Shown: piece after piece, positions 1 through 8,083 of the stretch | Layout: every line of letters begins with the position of its first letter | Numbering within the stretch: position 1 is the stretch's first letter | Source: an uncultured Pelagibacteraceae bacterium | GTDB taxonomy: Bacteria > Pseudomonadota > Alphaproteobacteria > Pelagibacterales > Pelagibacteraceae | Assembly: GCA_902546085.1 (NCBI GenBank) | Contig: CACCIO010000002.1 | Coordinates: 1 to 64,000, forward strand | Reading direction: 5' to 3' | Length of the DNA: 64,000 nt | Program-made: the position numbers and the translations under genes | Notes under the pieces: generated by a model | What the model was told of the DNA's origin: nothing | Databases searched by the model: none | Seen by the model: only the letters and a program-made list of their open reading frames with translations

Positions 1-2
1 TA

Positions 3-443
3 GAGAGACAAGTTGTAGGTGTTTTTGATAAAAAATTATTAAAAATTTTTGCAGAGGGACTTAAAAATTTAAATTTAAAATTTGCTTGGATAGTAAATAG
101 CGAGGATGGATTAGATGAAATATCTCCATATGCAACCACTAATGTTATTCAATTAAAAAATGGTCAAATATCTGAAATTAAAATAGATCCAAATGCTTTA
201 GGGGTTAGTGCAGATAATTTTAAAAATCTAGTGGGTGATGATGCAAAATTTAATGCTGATAAAATGATTGAAATTTTTAAAGGTAAAGATAATGACTTTT
301 CAAAAGCAGTTTGTTTAAATGCTGCGGCAGGTTTAATTGTTGGAGAAAAATTTTCAGACTTTTCTGAAGCATATAATTACACAAGAGAATTTATCCTTTC
401 TGGAAAAACTTTTTTACATCTAGAAAAAATTCAAAATGTCTGA
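3..443 (+). CDS. trpD: Anthranilate phosphoribosyltransferase, C-terminal part (5' end outside window)
   Basis: The frame is open from base 3 and runs for 146 codons to a TGA at 441-443. The protein matches the C-terminal half of TrpD, including the stretch ISPYATTNV and the closing helix (AVCLNAAAGLIVG), which are typical of the family. TrpD transfers phosphoribosyl from PRPP to anthranilate in tryptophan synthesis. Its last 8 bases overlap the start of trpC, so the two are translationally coupled. An internal ATG at 231 is in this frame and is not a start. The catalytic N-terminal half cannot be judged because it lies beyond the window. Confidence 0.93.
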   Translation, partial: ERQVVGVFDKKLLKIFAEGLKNLNLKFAWIVNSEDGLDEISPYATTNVIQLKNGQISEIKIDPNALGVSADNFKNLVGDDAKFNADKMIEIFKGKDNDFSKAVCLNAAAGLIVGEKFSDFSEAYNYTREFILSGKTFLHLEKIQNV

Positions 444-1227
444 AAATATACTTAAAAATATCATTCAAAAGAAAATTGAAAAAGTTGATAAATTAAAAAA
501 ATCTCTAGATCTTAAAACTTTGGATGAATTAATTAATAAAAACAACAGCTATATTAATTTTAAAGAGAAAATAGAAAATAATATAAAAAATAATAAAACT
601 TCAATTATTGCTGAAATTAAAAAAGCAAGTCCTTCAGCGGGTATAATAATTGATGATTATAATCCTGTAGATATTGCTCAGATTTATTTAAATAATAATG
701 CAACTTGCCTTTCAGTTTTAACAGAAGAAGATTATTTTTTAGGAAATTTAATTCACATAAGCAAAATAAAAGATAAAATAAATTTACCTATATTGTGTAA
801 GGATTTTTTTATCGATAAATTTCAAATACCTTTGGCAAAAAGTTATGGCGCTGATGCTATTTTAATTATTTTAGCTGGGGTTTCAGATGATCTTGCTTCT
901 GAATTATATGATGAAGCTATAAAATACAATATGTCGGTTATAGTTGAAGTTCATACAGTGGAAGAAGCTAAAAAAGCATTAAATTTTAAAGATGCATTAA
1001 TTGGAATAAACAATAGAAATTTAAAAACACTTAAAACTGATATAAATACAACTTATGATATTTATGATGTTGTAAAAAGTCACAAAGGTCCTTTAATATC
1101 TGAAAGTGGAATTAAGAATAAAGAAGAGCTATTAGAGCTTAATAACAAAACATCAATTAACACTTTTTTAATTGGTGAATCACTTTTGAAAAACTTAGAT
1201 AAAAATTCTATATTTTCAGTTTTATAA
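436..1227 (+). CDS. trpC: Indole-3-glycerol phosphate synthase
   Basis: This 263-residue TIM-barrel enzyme closes CdRP to indole-3-glycerol phosphate in tryptophan synthesis. Visible family marks are AEIKKASPSAG near residues 59-69 (catalytic Lys and phosphate loop), SVLTEEDYFLG near 95-105, LCKDFFID, GADAILII, and GINNRNLKTL followed by SESGI late in the barrel. The length is normal for a monofunctional TrpC (no TrpF fusion). The ATG at 436 sits inside the end of trpD in an 8-base overlap. After the stop, 89 bases separate it from lexA. In other alphaproteobacteria moaC and moeA often lie in this gap; here they are absent. Confidence 0.96.
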   Translation: MSENILKNIIQKKIEKVDKLKKSLDLKTLDELINKNNSYINFKEKIENNIKNNKTSIIAEIKKASPSAGIIIDDYNPVDIAQIYLNNNATCLSVLTEEDYFLGNLIHISKIKDKINLPILCKDFFIDKFQIPLAKSYGADAILIILAGVSDDLASELYDEAIKYNMSVIVEVHTVEEAKKALNFKDALIGINNRNLKTLKTDINTTYDIYDVVKSHKGPLISESGIKNKEELLELNNKTSINTFLIGESLLKNLDKNSIFSVL

Positions 1228-1277
1228 TCAAATAAAGCCCTGTTTTACTAGTTTTTTTTAGTATTGTTAATTTAAAA

Positions 1278-1314
1278 GAACTTTTATAGAACATTGTTTG
1301 TACGATATTTGTTC
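1278..1314 (+). promoter_or_regulatory. Probable LexA operator array (four tetramers at 11-bp steps)
   Basis: Just before lexA there are four related tetramers, each separated by exactly 7 bases: GAAC (1278-1281), GAAC (1289-1292), GTAC (1300-1303) and GTTC (1311-1314). Alphaproteobacterial LexA is known to bind GTTC-N7-GTTC, whose complement is GAAC-N7-GAAC. The first pair matches that exactly on the minus strand and the last pair is a one-mismatch match on the plus strand. A -10-like TATAGA (1285-1290) overlaps the second tetramer. Autorepression of lexA is the natural reading; this is inference from position and pattern. Confidence 0.72.
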
Positions 1315-1316
1315 TT

Positions 1317-1994
1317 ATGCTAACAAAAAAACAAAAAAACCTACTTTTATTTATCAACAAGAAGTTGAGAAGTTCTGGCGTATCTCCTTCATATGAAGAG
1401 ATGAAACAGTCTCTTAATTTAAAATCTAAATCAGGTATTCATAGATTGATTAGTGCTTTAGAAGAAAGAGGTTTTATAAAAAGATTAGCTCACAAAGCAA
1501 GAGCTTTAGAGGTAATTAAATTGCCAGAAACAGCTTCTGCCAATGATATTTATAATAGCTTTTCACCTAGTGTGATTAAAGGCGGATTAGATGAAGAACA
1601 AACTCATTCAGATGAAGTAGAAGTACCAGTGCTTGGAAAAATTGCAGCTGGAACACCTGTTGAAGCAATACAAAATGAGGTATCTAGAATTCCACTACCA
1701 AATAATTTAGAAAAAAATGGTGATTACTTTGGATTAAAAGTTCAAGGTGACTCCATGATAGATGCAGGTATTCATGAAGGTGATACTGTTATTATTAAAA
1801 GAACAGATACTGCTGATAATGGTAAAATTGTTGTTGCATTAATAGATGAGCATGAAGCGATGTTAAAAAGAATTCGAAAAAAAGGTAAAGTTGTGGCGCT
1901 TGAAAGTGCTAATAGAAACTATGAAACTAAGATTTTTGGACCTGATAGAGTAAAAGTTCAAGGAGTTTTAGTATCTTTATATAGAAACTTCTAA
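1317..1994 (+). CDS. lexA: LexA repressor of the SOS response
   Basis: The protein has 225 residues. An N-terminal winged helix-turn-helix spans about 1-65, beginning with the alphaproteobacterial form [14 protein letters not shown] linker is followed by an S24 autoprotease domain. The self-cleavage bond is Ala111-Gly112 in GKIAAGTP. The nucleophile is Ser146 in [10 protein letters not shown] and the general base is Lys184 in AMLKRI, so the protease looks intact. LexA represses DNA-repair genes until RecA filaments trigger its cleavage. The start is set by family alignment; there is no Shine-Dalgarno sequence, and the ATG lies 2 bases after the last operator-like tetramer. gltX follows after 22 bases. 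Confidence 0.96.
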   Translation: MLTKKQKNLLLFINKKLRSSGVSPSYEEMKQSLNLKSKSGIHRLISALEERGFIKRLAHKARALEVIKLPETASANDIYNSFSPSVIKGGLDEEQTHSDEVEVPVLGKIAAGTPVEAIQNEVSRIPLPNNLEKNGDYFGLKVQGDSMIDAGIHEGDTVIIKRTDTADNGKIVVALIDEHEAMLKRIRKKGKVVALESANRNYETKIFGPDRVKVQGVLVSLYRNF

Positions 1995-2016
1995 AAAAAT
2001 AGTCTAAACAACATTG

Positions 2017-3414
2017 ATGTCTAAAGTAGCAACACGTTTTGCTCCATCCCCTACTGGAGCTCTTCATATTGGAGGGGTTAGAACTGCCTTATTTAATTGG
2101 TTGTTCTCTAAAAATCAAAAAGGAACTTTTCACCTAAGAATTGAAGATACTGACAAAGAAAGATCAAAAGAAGAATACAAAATACAAATTATTAAATCAT
2201 TAAAGTGGATAGGAATTGAGCACGATGATGAAGAATATATCCAGTCACAAAAAATAGAAGATCACATTAAAATTGCTAATGAATTATTAAAAAAAGGTAA
2301 CGCATATAAATGCTACTGCTCTGCTGAAGAGATAGAGGAACAAAAAAAAAGAGCTAGGCAAAAAAAGATGCCATATATTTATAATAGAAAATGGAGAGAT
2401 TCTGATGAAAAAGATGCTCCTAAAGATATTAAACCCGTGATTAGATTTAAAAGTAAAATAAATGGAAATTCTAAACTTAAAGATTTAGTTCAAGGAGATA
2501 TTGAAATTGAAAATAATACAATAGAAGATTTTATAATTTTAAGAAACGATGGAACGCCGACTTACAACCTTTCTGCAACTGTTGACGATCATCAAATGGG
2601 AATGACACATATAATTAGAGGAGATGATCACAAGATAAATACTTTTAAACAAATACAAATATATCAAGCAATGGGTTGGGATGTTCCTGAATTTGCGCAC
2701 ATTCCATTAATTCATACTATTGAAGGTAAAAAACTTTCAAAAAGAGATAATGCCTCAACGTTAGATGATTACTCAAAAATAGGCATAATGCCTGATGCTT
2801 TAAGAAATTATCTACTTAGACTTGGATGGTCATATCAAGACAAAGAAATATTTACTCTGGATGAGAGCATTGAGTTCTTTAATTTAGAAGGTATTGGCAA
2901 ATCACCATCAAAGCTAGATATGAGCAGAATATTATCAATGAATGAGCACTATATAAAAACAATCGATGAGAACGATCTTTATCAAAATCTATTTGAATAT
3001 TGCAAAATTTATAAAGAAGAAATTAAAATTGATAAAGAGACAAAAGTTAAATCCTCATTATCATTTTTAAAAAATAAGGCTAAAACCTTAGAAGATATTT
3101 ACAATAATTCAAGATTCATCATCAATGATGAAGTTAGCTTCAATCAGGATGATTTAAAATTGATTGATGATAAAGCAAAAAAAATTATTTCAGAATTTAT
3201 TAAAGAATTATCACTTATATCAAATATAAATAAGGAGAGTTTAGAGCCTGTAGTAAATAATTTGATTAAAACAAATGATACAAATTTTAAAGGAATTGGT
3301 CAGCCCATACGGATTGCTTTGACCGGATCAAAATTTGGTCCTGGTTTATATGATATAGTTATAGCTCTTGGCAAAGAAGAGGTGTTAATTAGGCTGGCTA
3401 AGATAATTTCTTAA
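2017..3414 (+). CDS. gltX: Glutamyl-tRNA synthetase
   Basis: This 465-residue class I aminoacyl-tRNA synthetase charges tRNA-Glu, and possibly tRNA-Gln where an amidotransferase route exists. The HIGH-type signature is PSPTGALHIGGVRTALFNW near residues 10-28 and the KMSKS-type loop is KKLSKRDNA near 240. The C-terminal anticodon-binding helical domain ends with the family-typical GSKFGPGLYDI and GKEEVLIRL. ATG at 2017 is preferred over the in-frame TTG just before it. The gene ends inside the end of the convergent lpxB (30-base antisense overlap). In many relatives gltX is followed by gltA; here it is not. Confidence 0.96.
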   Translation: MSKVATRFAPSPTGALHIGGVRTALFNWLFSKNQKGTFHLRIEDTDKERSKEEYKIQIIKSLKWIGIEHDDEEYIQSQKIEDHIKIANELLKKGNAYKCYCSAEEIEEQKKRARQKKMPYIYNRKWRDSDEKDAPKDIKPVIRFKSKINGNSKLKDLVQGDIEIENNTIEDFIILRNDGTPTYNLSATVDDHQMGMTHIIRGDDHKINTFKQIQIYQAMGWDVPEFAHIPLIHTIEGKKLSKRDNASTLDDYSKIGIMPDALRNYLLRLGWSYQDKEIFTLDESIEFFNLEGIGKSPSKLDMSRILSMNEHYIKTIDENDLYQNLFEYCKIYKEEIKIDKETKVKSSLSFLKNKAKTLEDIYNNSRFIINDEVSFNQDDLKLIDDKAKKIISEFIKELSLISNINKESLEPVVNNLIKTNDTNFKGIGQPIRIALTGSKFGPGLYDIVIALGKEEVLIRLAKIIS

Positions 3415-4527
3415 AACTAGACAAGCCTCTTCAGAAGAAGAAGTTTTAGATCTAATTCCTTCTAATGTTTTTGAACAATCAGAAAGTTGTTTTTTAATAA
3501 GCTCAGGGTTTTTTAAAAGATAAATTACAGATCTATAGATTTCATCAGCATTACATTCATTTTGTAACAATTCAGGGATAACTTCTCGATTGTTGATGAT
3601 ATTAATTATATTTGCAAATTTAACATTAACTAACATTTTAAATATCATAAAATTGATAAAACTTAGTTTATAAATAATTATTGAAGGTATATTTGAGCTA
3701 GAAATTTGTAATGAAACTGTTCCGGATTTAGATACAGCAAAAACAGAATTAGATAAAATTTTTGATTTTATACTTTCGTCTGAAACTACATCAATGTTTT
3801 CAATATTAAATTTTTTAATTTCTGACAAAATTAAATTTTTATTTTCATCAGTTGCATGAAAGTAAAAATAAAAATCATTATGACGTTTGTTCATAAGTTT
3901 TATAAAATCAATTAAAATATTTAACAATACATCTGTTTCAGATTTTCTACTTCCAGGGAAAATTGATATAATTTTTTTATCTTTAGGAATTATATTTTCA
4001 ATAATTTTTTTATTATCCTCATTATTCTCTATTAATGGATGTCCAACAAAAGTATTTTTTATATTTTCCTCATCAAAATATTTTTTTTCAAAGTCAAATA
4101 ATAAAAGAATATGATCAATAAATTTTTTAATTTTTTTTAATCTATTTTTTCTCCATATCCAAACTTGAGGAGCTACATAATGAATAGTTTTAATATTATT
4201 GTTTATTTTTTTTACTCTTTCAGCAACTCTCATAGTAAAATCAGGGCTATCAACAGAAAATAATATATCTGGGTTAAATTTAATTATTTCATTAACAGTA
4301 TGATTAATTTTATTTCTAATTTTAAATATATTTAATAAAATACTCGTAAAACCTAGATAGGTTATTTCATTTAAATTAAAAATACTTTCAATTCCTAATC
4401 TTTTTAAGTGATTTCCACCAACAGATGAATATTCAATATCAGGATTTTGAGATTTTAACTTAGAAATAACTGTTGAAGCTAATTTGTCACCTGAAGGCTC
4501 ACCTGTGAGTATGAAAATTTTTTTCAT
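3385..4527 (-). CDS. lpxB: Lipid-A-disaccharide synthase
   Basis: The 380-residue protein is a GT19 glycosyltransferase that joins UDP-2,3-diacylglucosamine to lipid X at the inner membrane. Evidence is the N-terminal GEPSGDKLAS, followed by SVGGNHLKRLGI, the SVDSPDF segment, APQVWIWRK near 120, and HPLIEN plus FPGSRKSE in the nucleotide-binding half. The AVSKSGTVSLQ segment, equivalent to the usual SGTATLE, is present. The length is normal. It is the last gene of the long minus-strand block, overlaps lpxI by 4 bases, and its 3' end overlaps gltX on the other strand, leaving no room for a separate terminator. Confidence 0.96.
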   Translation of the reverse strand: MKKIFILTGEPSGDKLASTVISKLKSQNPDIEYSSVGGNHLKRLGIESIFNLNEITYLGFTSILLNIFKIRNKINHTVNEIIKFNPDILFSVDSPDFTMRVAERVKKINNNIKTIHYVAPQVWIWRKNRLKKIKKFIDHILLLFDFEKKYFDEENIKNTFVGHPLIENNEDNKKIIENIIPKDKKIISIFPGSRKSETDVLLNILIDFIKLMNKRHNDFYFYFHATDENKNLILSEIKKFNIENIDVVSDESIKSKILSNSVFAVSKSGTVSLQISSSNIPSIIIYKLSFINFMIFKMLVNVKFANIINIINNREVIPELLQNECNADEIYRSVIYLLKNPELIKKQLSDCSKTLEGIRSKTSSSEEACLVLRNYLSQPN

Positions 4528-5309
4528 ATAATATAAACAAATATCTTGTTTTTATTAGCAAATTTAATGCATTCAGTTTTATCTAGAAAAATATTCTTTT
4601 TAGATTGTAAAACTAAACCACGTAATCCATATTTTTTAGCATCCTTGAAAGTTTGTAAACCAATTGTTGGTAAGTCCATTCTCAAATCTTGTTTCTTTTT
4701 TGGTAATTTAATTAAAATACCATCTGATTTTTTCTTTAATGTTGATAACATTTTTTTTGTACCTTCTTTTCCTTCTTTAGCTAAAATTTTATCTCCCTTA
4801 ACTACTAACGCTTGAATGTGGTCTAGATTTTTGGTTTTATTAAAAAAGAATTTCCCTTTTCTAATTGATATTAGGTCTTTTTTGTTAGGCTTTAACTTAG
4901 TGTAGTTTCCTTTCTTTAAAGATAGCTCTGGATTGAAAAATATTGAGCTAATAACTTTTATTCCTTCATTATTTAAAATTTTTATTATTGATTTAATTAT
5001 GGCTGCATCACCTATTTTAGAGGCTCTGATTACACTTGGCATATAATAAATACCTTTAAAATCTAACCTTAAGGAGGAAAAATTTGGTTTTGAAATTTTG
5101 CCTGCAAACAAAACTCTTTTACATTTCTTTTGTCTTATTAAATCTATAATTTTTCCAAATTTCCCAATGCTGATTCTAAAAGAATTCTTGTCTTTATTAA
5201 ACTTATTATTTTTTGAAAAATCTATAATGAAGTATTTTTTTTTCTGTTTTTTTATTTTGTTAAGAACTATTTCTGAAAAATCTGTGTCACCTAAAAATAA
5301 ACCTATCAT
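4524..5309 (-). CDS. lpxI: UDP-2,3-diacylglucosamine pyrophosphatase, LpxI type (DUF1009)
   Basis: The 261-residue protein fits LpxI, the alphaproteobacterial replacement for LpxH that hydrolyses UDP-2,3-diacylglucosamine to lipid X. The N-terminal part has the Rossmann-like LpxI_N pattern (RVLFAGKISKP) and the C-terminal DUF1009 part includes KGDKILAKEGKEGT, RMDLPTIG and GLRGLVLQ. Its place between lpxA and lpxB supports the role directly. It is short compared with the usual ~280 residues. It overlaps lpxB by 4 bases and starts 1 base after the lpxA stop. Confidence 0.9.
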   Translation of the reverse strand: MIGLFLGDTDFSEIVLNKIKKQKKKYFIIDFSKNNKFNKDKNSFRISIGKFGKIIDLIRQKKCKRVLFAGKISKPNFSSLRLDFKGIYYMPSVIRASKIGDAAIIKSIIKILNNEGIKVISSIFFNPELSLKKGNYTKLKPNKKDLISIRKGKFFFNKTKNLDHIQALVVKGDKILAKEGKEGTKKMLSTLKKKSDGILIKLPKKKQDLRMDLPTIGLQTFKDAKKYGLRGLVLQSKKNIFLDKTECIKFANKNKIFVYII

Positions 5310-5310
5310 T

Positions 5311-6093
5311 TTATTTTGAAAATGGAGTACAAATTGGTCTTTTCTTATCTTGTTCTATGAATTTAATAACCTCTGCAACTAGTTCATTGCTCCTAAAATC
5401 TTTTGATAAATTATTTAAATTCTCTGTTAAATTTTCATTTTTAAAAATTTCTTTGAAAGCATCACTTAAAATCATTATTTCTTTATTTGGGATATTGTTT
5501 CTTCTTAAACCTATTAAATTCAATCCTTGTAAAACACTTCTATTTCCGTGTACTATGCCATATGGGATTATATCTCTTACAACACCACACATCCCTCCAA
5601 TCATTGCTGACTTACCTACTCTAGTGAATTGCTGAACAGCTGAATTACCACCAATTATAGCGTTATCGTCAATATGTGCATGTCCACCTAATGGTACATT
5701 GTTAGCTAAAATTACATTGTCTCCAACAAAGCAATCATGGGCAATATGAGCTGAAACCATAAACAAACAGTTGTTTCCAACTCTTGTTAATCCACCGCCA
5801 CCTTTTGTTCCTGGATTAATTGTAACATATTCTCTTATTTTATTATTGTTACCAATTTCAAGCTTTGTTTCCTCACCCTGAAATTTCAGATCTTGAGGAT
5901 CATTTCCTATTGAGGCAAATGGATAAATCTTGTTATTTTTTCCAATTTTAGTGTTTCCAGTAATATTAACATGAGATTGAATTTCAGTTTTTTCGTCTAT
6001 TTCAACATTAGGACCAATAACTGTATAAGGACCAATTTTTACATTCTTAGAAATCTTAGCTTTTGAGTCTATTATAGCTGTTTTGTCTATCAT
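5311..6093 (-). CDS. lpxA: UDP-N-acetylglucosamine O-acyltransferase
   Basis: This 260-residue left-handed beta-helix protein performs the first step of lipid A synthesis, moving 3-hydroxyacyl from ACP to UDP-GlcNAc. Hexapeptide repeats run from the N terminus ([15 protein letters not shown]) to about residue 185. The catalytic His lies in [16 protein letters not shown], and [14 protein letters not shown] and GLRR follow as expected. A C-terminal helical domain completes the family length. It starts in a 4-base overlap with lpxD and is followed directly by lpxI. Confidence 0.96.
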   Translation of the reverse strand: MIDKTAIIDSKAKISKNVKIGPYTVIGPNVEIDEKTEIQSHVNITGNTKIGKNNKIYPFASIGNDPQDLKFQGEETKLEIGNNNKIREYVTINPGTKGGGGLTRVGNNCLFMVSAHIAHDCFVGDNVILANNVPLGGHAHIDDNAIIGGNSAVQQFTRVGKSAMIGGMCGVVRDIIPYGIVHGNRSVLQGLNLIGLRRNNIPNKEIMILSDAFKEIFKNENLTENLNNLSKDFRSNELVAEVIKFIEQDKKRPICTPFSK

Positions 6094-7070
6094 TTATTAT
6101 CTCTTAAAAATTCTCTAATATTTTTTGCTGGATAACCCATAACTTTTTTGTTGTCAGGGATATCTCTAATGACTCCTGAACCCCCACCTATTTCTACATT
6201 GTTTCCAATGTTAAGATGTCCTGATATTCCAGCTTGGCCACCTATTTTAACATTATTACCGATTATAGAACTTCCAGCGATACCCACTTGACCAGCTATA
6301 ATAGAATTTTCACCAATTTTTACATTATGAGCTATGTGAATTTGGTTATCTAAATAGGTATTTTTTCCTATGATTGTATTGGACATTGAACCTCTGTCTA
6401 TAGTGGCACCACATCCAATTTCACAATTATCTTCAATCAAAACCATTCCTATATGAGGATATCTTAAATTTTTATTCTTAATTGGAAAAAAACCAAAACC
6501 ATGTTTACCAATTACACATTTATCTAAAATTTTCACGTTATTTTTGACTAAAGTGTTTCTAATAATGTTATTTGATCCAATAGAACAATTATCACCGATA
6601 ACAACATTTTTTTCTATAATTGTATTATGTCCAATTTTACAATTGTTACCAATACTAACATTCTGGCCTATTAAAACATTTTTTCCAAATATAACTTTGT
6701 CTTTAAAATTAGTATCATCAATAGACATAATATTATCATCAAAATCATCGTTGATAGAATCTGGATAAAAAATAGATGTAATTTTTGAAGTGGACACTAA
6801 AACATTTTCTACAACTAAAGCCAAACAACTTTTAGGTAAATAGATTTTTAAAGCATCGGTAGTTAGACATAGGGATGCTTTGGTATTTTTTGCAAGATCT
6901 TTATATTTTTTTGAATGAAAAAAAGTTATGTCATTATTTTCAGAGGAGGACAGATCTTTAATATCGTGAATTTCTTTATCTTTAGATAAGTTTTTAGCAT
7001 TTATATTAAGGGATCGAGTAATCTCAGAGATTTTAATTGGACCACAATTTTTAAAAAAAGGATTAGACAT
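6090..7070 (-). CDS. lpxD: UDP-3-O-acylglucosamine N-acyltransferase
   Basis: The protein adds the second acyl chain in lipid A synthesis. It has an N-terminal uridine-binding domain (about residues 1-100), a long hexapeptide beta-helix ([16 protein letters not shown] onward) and the catalytic His in [22 protein letters not shown] near the C terminus is typical. I chose the ATG at 7070 (326 residues); an in-frame TTG at 7085 would add five residues. A perfect 9-bp inverted repeat (7071-7092) ends directly against this ATG, which makes the start worth checking. lpxA follows with a 4-base overlap. Confidence 0.94.
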   Translation of the reverse strand: MSNPFFKNCGPIKISEITRSLNINAKNLSKDKEIHDIKDLSSSENNDITFFHSKKYKDLAKNTKASLCLTTDALKIYLPKSCLALVVENVLVSTSKITSIFYPDSINDDFDDNIMSIDDTNFKDKVIFGKNVLIGQNVSIGNNCKIGHNTIIEKNVVIGDNCSIGSNNIIRNTLVKNNVKILDKCVIGKHGFGFFPIKNKNLRYPHIGMVLIEDNCEIGCGATIDRGSMSNTIIGKNTYLDNQIHIAHNVKIGENSIIAGQVGIAGSSIIGNNVKIGGQAGISGHLNIGNNVEIGGGSGVIRDIPDNKKVMGYPAKNIREFLRDNK

Positions 7071-7092
7071 AATTGCTTTTACCAAAGCAATT
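7071..7092 (-). repeat. Perfect 9-bp inverted repeat abutting the lpxD start
   Basis: AATTGCTTT (7071-7079) and AAAGCAATT (7084-7092) are perfect complements around a 4-base loop. In the minus-strand transcript the hairpin ends on the base before the lpxD ATG, where a ribosome-binding site would normally sit, and no Shine-Dalgarno sequence is visible. It has no U-tract, so it is not a classical terminator. Its function is unknown. Confidence 0.6.
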
Positions 7093-7122
7093 TACATTAA
7101 GGTTATCAATAATTATTGCTAT

Positions 7123-7569
7123 TTATTTCTTGTCTACAATTGTAGCTGACCAAATCGCATCTGCCATTTTTTTATCATTTACAAAGGCTTCGCCTTTATA
7201 TTTCCAAACTCTGCCATGAGATCTTATTGCTTCAATTTTAAGAATTAGATCACAATCAGGAACCACAGGATTTCTGAATCGTGCTTTTTCAACGCCCATT
7301 AAAAAAACTAACTTATTTTCATAAGTAGATTTATCTAAACCATTTGCAGTTAGTGCGGCTGCAGCTTGACCAAAAGACTCGACTATTAATACACCAGGCA
7401 TGACAGGCTCATCTGGAAAGTGACCCTGGACAAAAAAACTATCTTTTCTAACTTTTACTAAAGCTGTTGCAGATTGTAATTTTTTTATATCATACAAATC
7501 ATCTACTAATAACATTGGCTCCCTGTGAGGAAGTAAATCTCTTATTTGATCCTTATTTAATTTATCCAT
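7123..7569 (-). CDS. fabZ: 3-hydroxyacyl-[acyl-carrier-protein] dehydratase FabZ
   Basis: This hot-dog-fold enzyme dehydrates 3-hydroxyacyl-ACP in fatty-acid elongation and competes with LpxA/LpxD for the same acyl-ACP pool. LLPHREPMLLVD and the active-site segment GHFPDEPVMPGVLIVE (catalytic His and Glu) are intact. I use the ATG at 7569 (148 residues), which overlaps the upstream ompH gene by 8 bases; an upstream TTG would add eight residues and is unlikely. It lies between ompH and lpxD, the common alphaproteobacterial order. Confidence 0.95.
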   Translation of the reverse strand: MDKLNKDQIRDLLPHREPMLLVDDLYDIKKLQSATALVKVRKDSFFVQGHFPDEPVMPGVLIVESFGQAAAALTANGLDKSTYENKLVFLMGVEKARFRNPVVPDCDLILKIEAIRSHGRVWKYKGEAFVNDKKMADAIWSATIVDKK

Positions 7570-8083
7570 TATTTGGGAATTTTTTGTTAACAATTGTTAA
7601 AATTTTTTCTGTTATATCTTTGTTTACATTTCCAATGAAAATTTGGCGTTGATCTAGAATTATATCAATAGAATTTTTTTTCATATACTCATGTATTAAT
7701 GGATTAATTTGTTTAAGAAAATTATCTAATTTCTGTTTTTTTATATTTTTAAAATCTTTTAATAAATTATTCTTCTCTACATTATACTTTTTAAAGTTAT
7801 CATTCAATAAAACAATTTCTTTTTCTATTTGCTCTTTAGACAAAATATTTTTTTTTTTATTGATCTCGTCTCTTTTTATATTTAATGCATTCTCTTTATT
7901 TTTAATTCTATCTAAATTTTTTTTATTTAATTCTTCTAAATCTAATAAAATTTGTTTTCCTAATATAGAATTATTTAATATAAAATCTATATCAATAAAC
8001 ACAGTTGAGGTATTGCTACTAGCTACGTTGATATTAAAAAAAAAATATAAAGAAATTGAAACAAAAAATTTTTTAAATTTCAT
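7562..8083 (-). CDS. OmpH/Skp-family periplasmic chaperone
   Basis: The 173-residue protein has an N-terminal signal peptide (hydrophobic FFVSISLYFFFNINVASS) and then the OmpH start pattern VFIDIDFILNNS. A long Lys/Glu/Asn-rich coiled coil follows (about residues 50-125), and the C-terminal helix carries IDIILDQRQIFIG, typical of the family. Skp-like proteins hold unfolded outer-membrane proteins for BamA, whose gene lies directly upstream with a 1-base stop/start overlap (TAATG). The sequence is diverged but the context is strong. Confidence 0.88.
   Translation of the reverse strand: MKFKKFFVSISLYFFFNINVASSNTSTVFIDIDFILNNSILGKQILLDLEELNKKNLDRIKNKENALNIKRDEINKKKNILSKEQIEKEIVLLNDNFKKYNVEKNNLLKDFKNIKKQKLDNFLKQINPLIHEYMKKNSIDIILDQRQIFIGNVNKDITEKILTIVNKKFPNNG

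Noticed and set aside
1228-1316. Terminator after trpC
   Set aside because: There is a T-run at about 1251-1258, but only a 4-bp ACTA/TAGT pairing around it. This is not a convincing stem.
3887-4114. Plus-strand frame of 75 codons inside lpxB
   Set aside because: It is antisense to a well-supported gene, Phe/Ile/Ser-rich, with no domain and no initiation signal; a typical AT-rich shadow.
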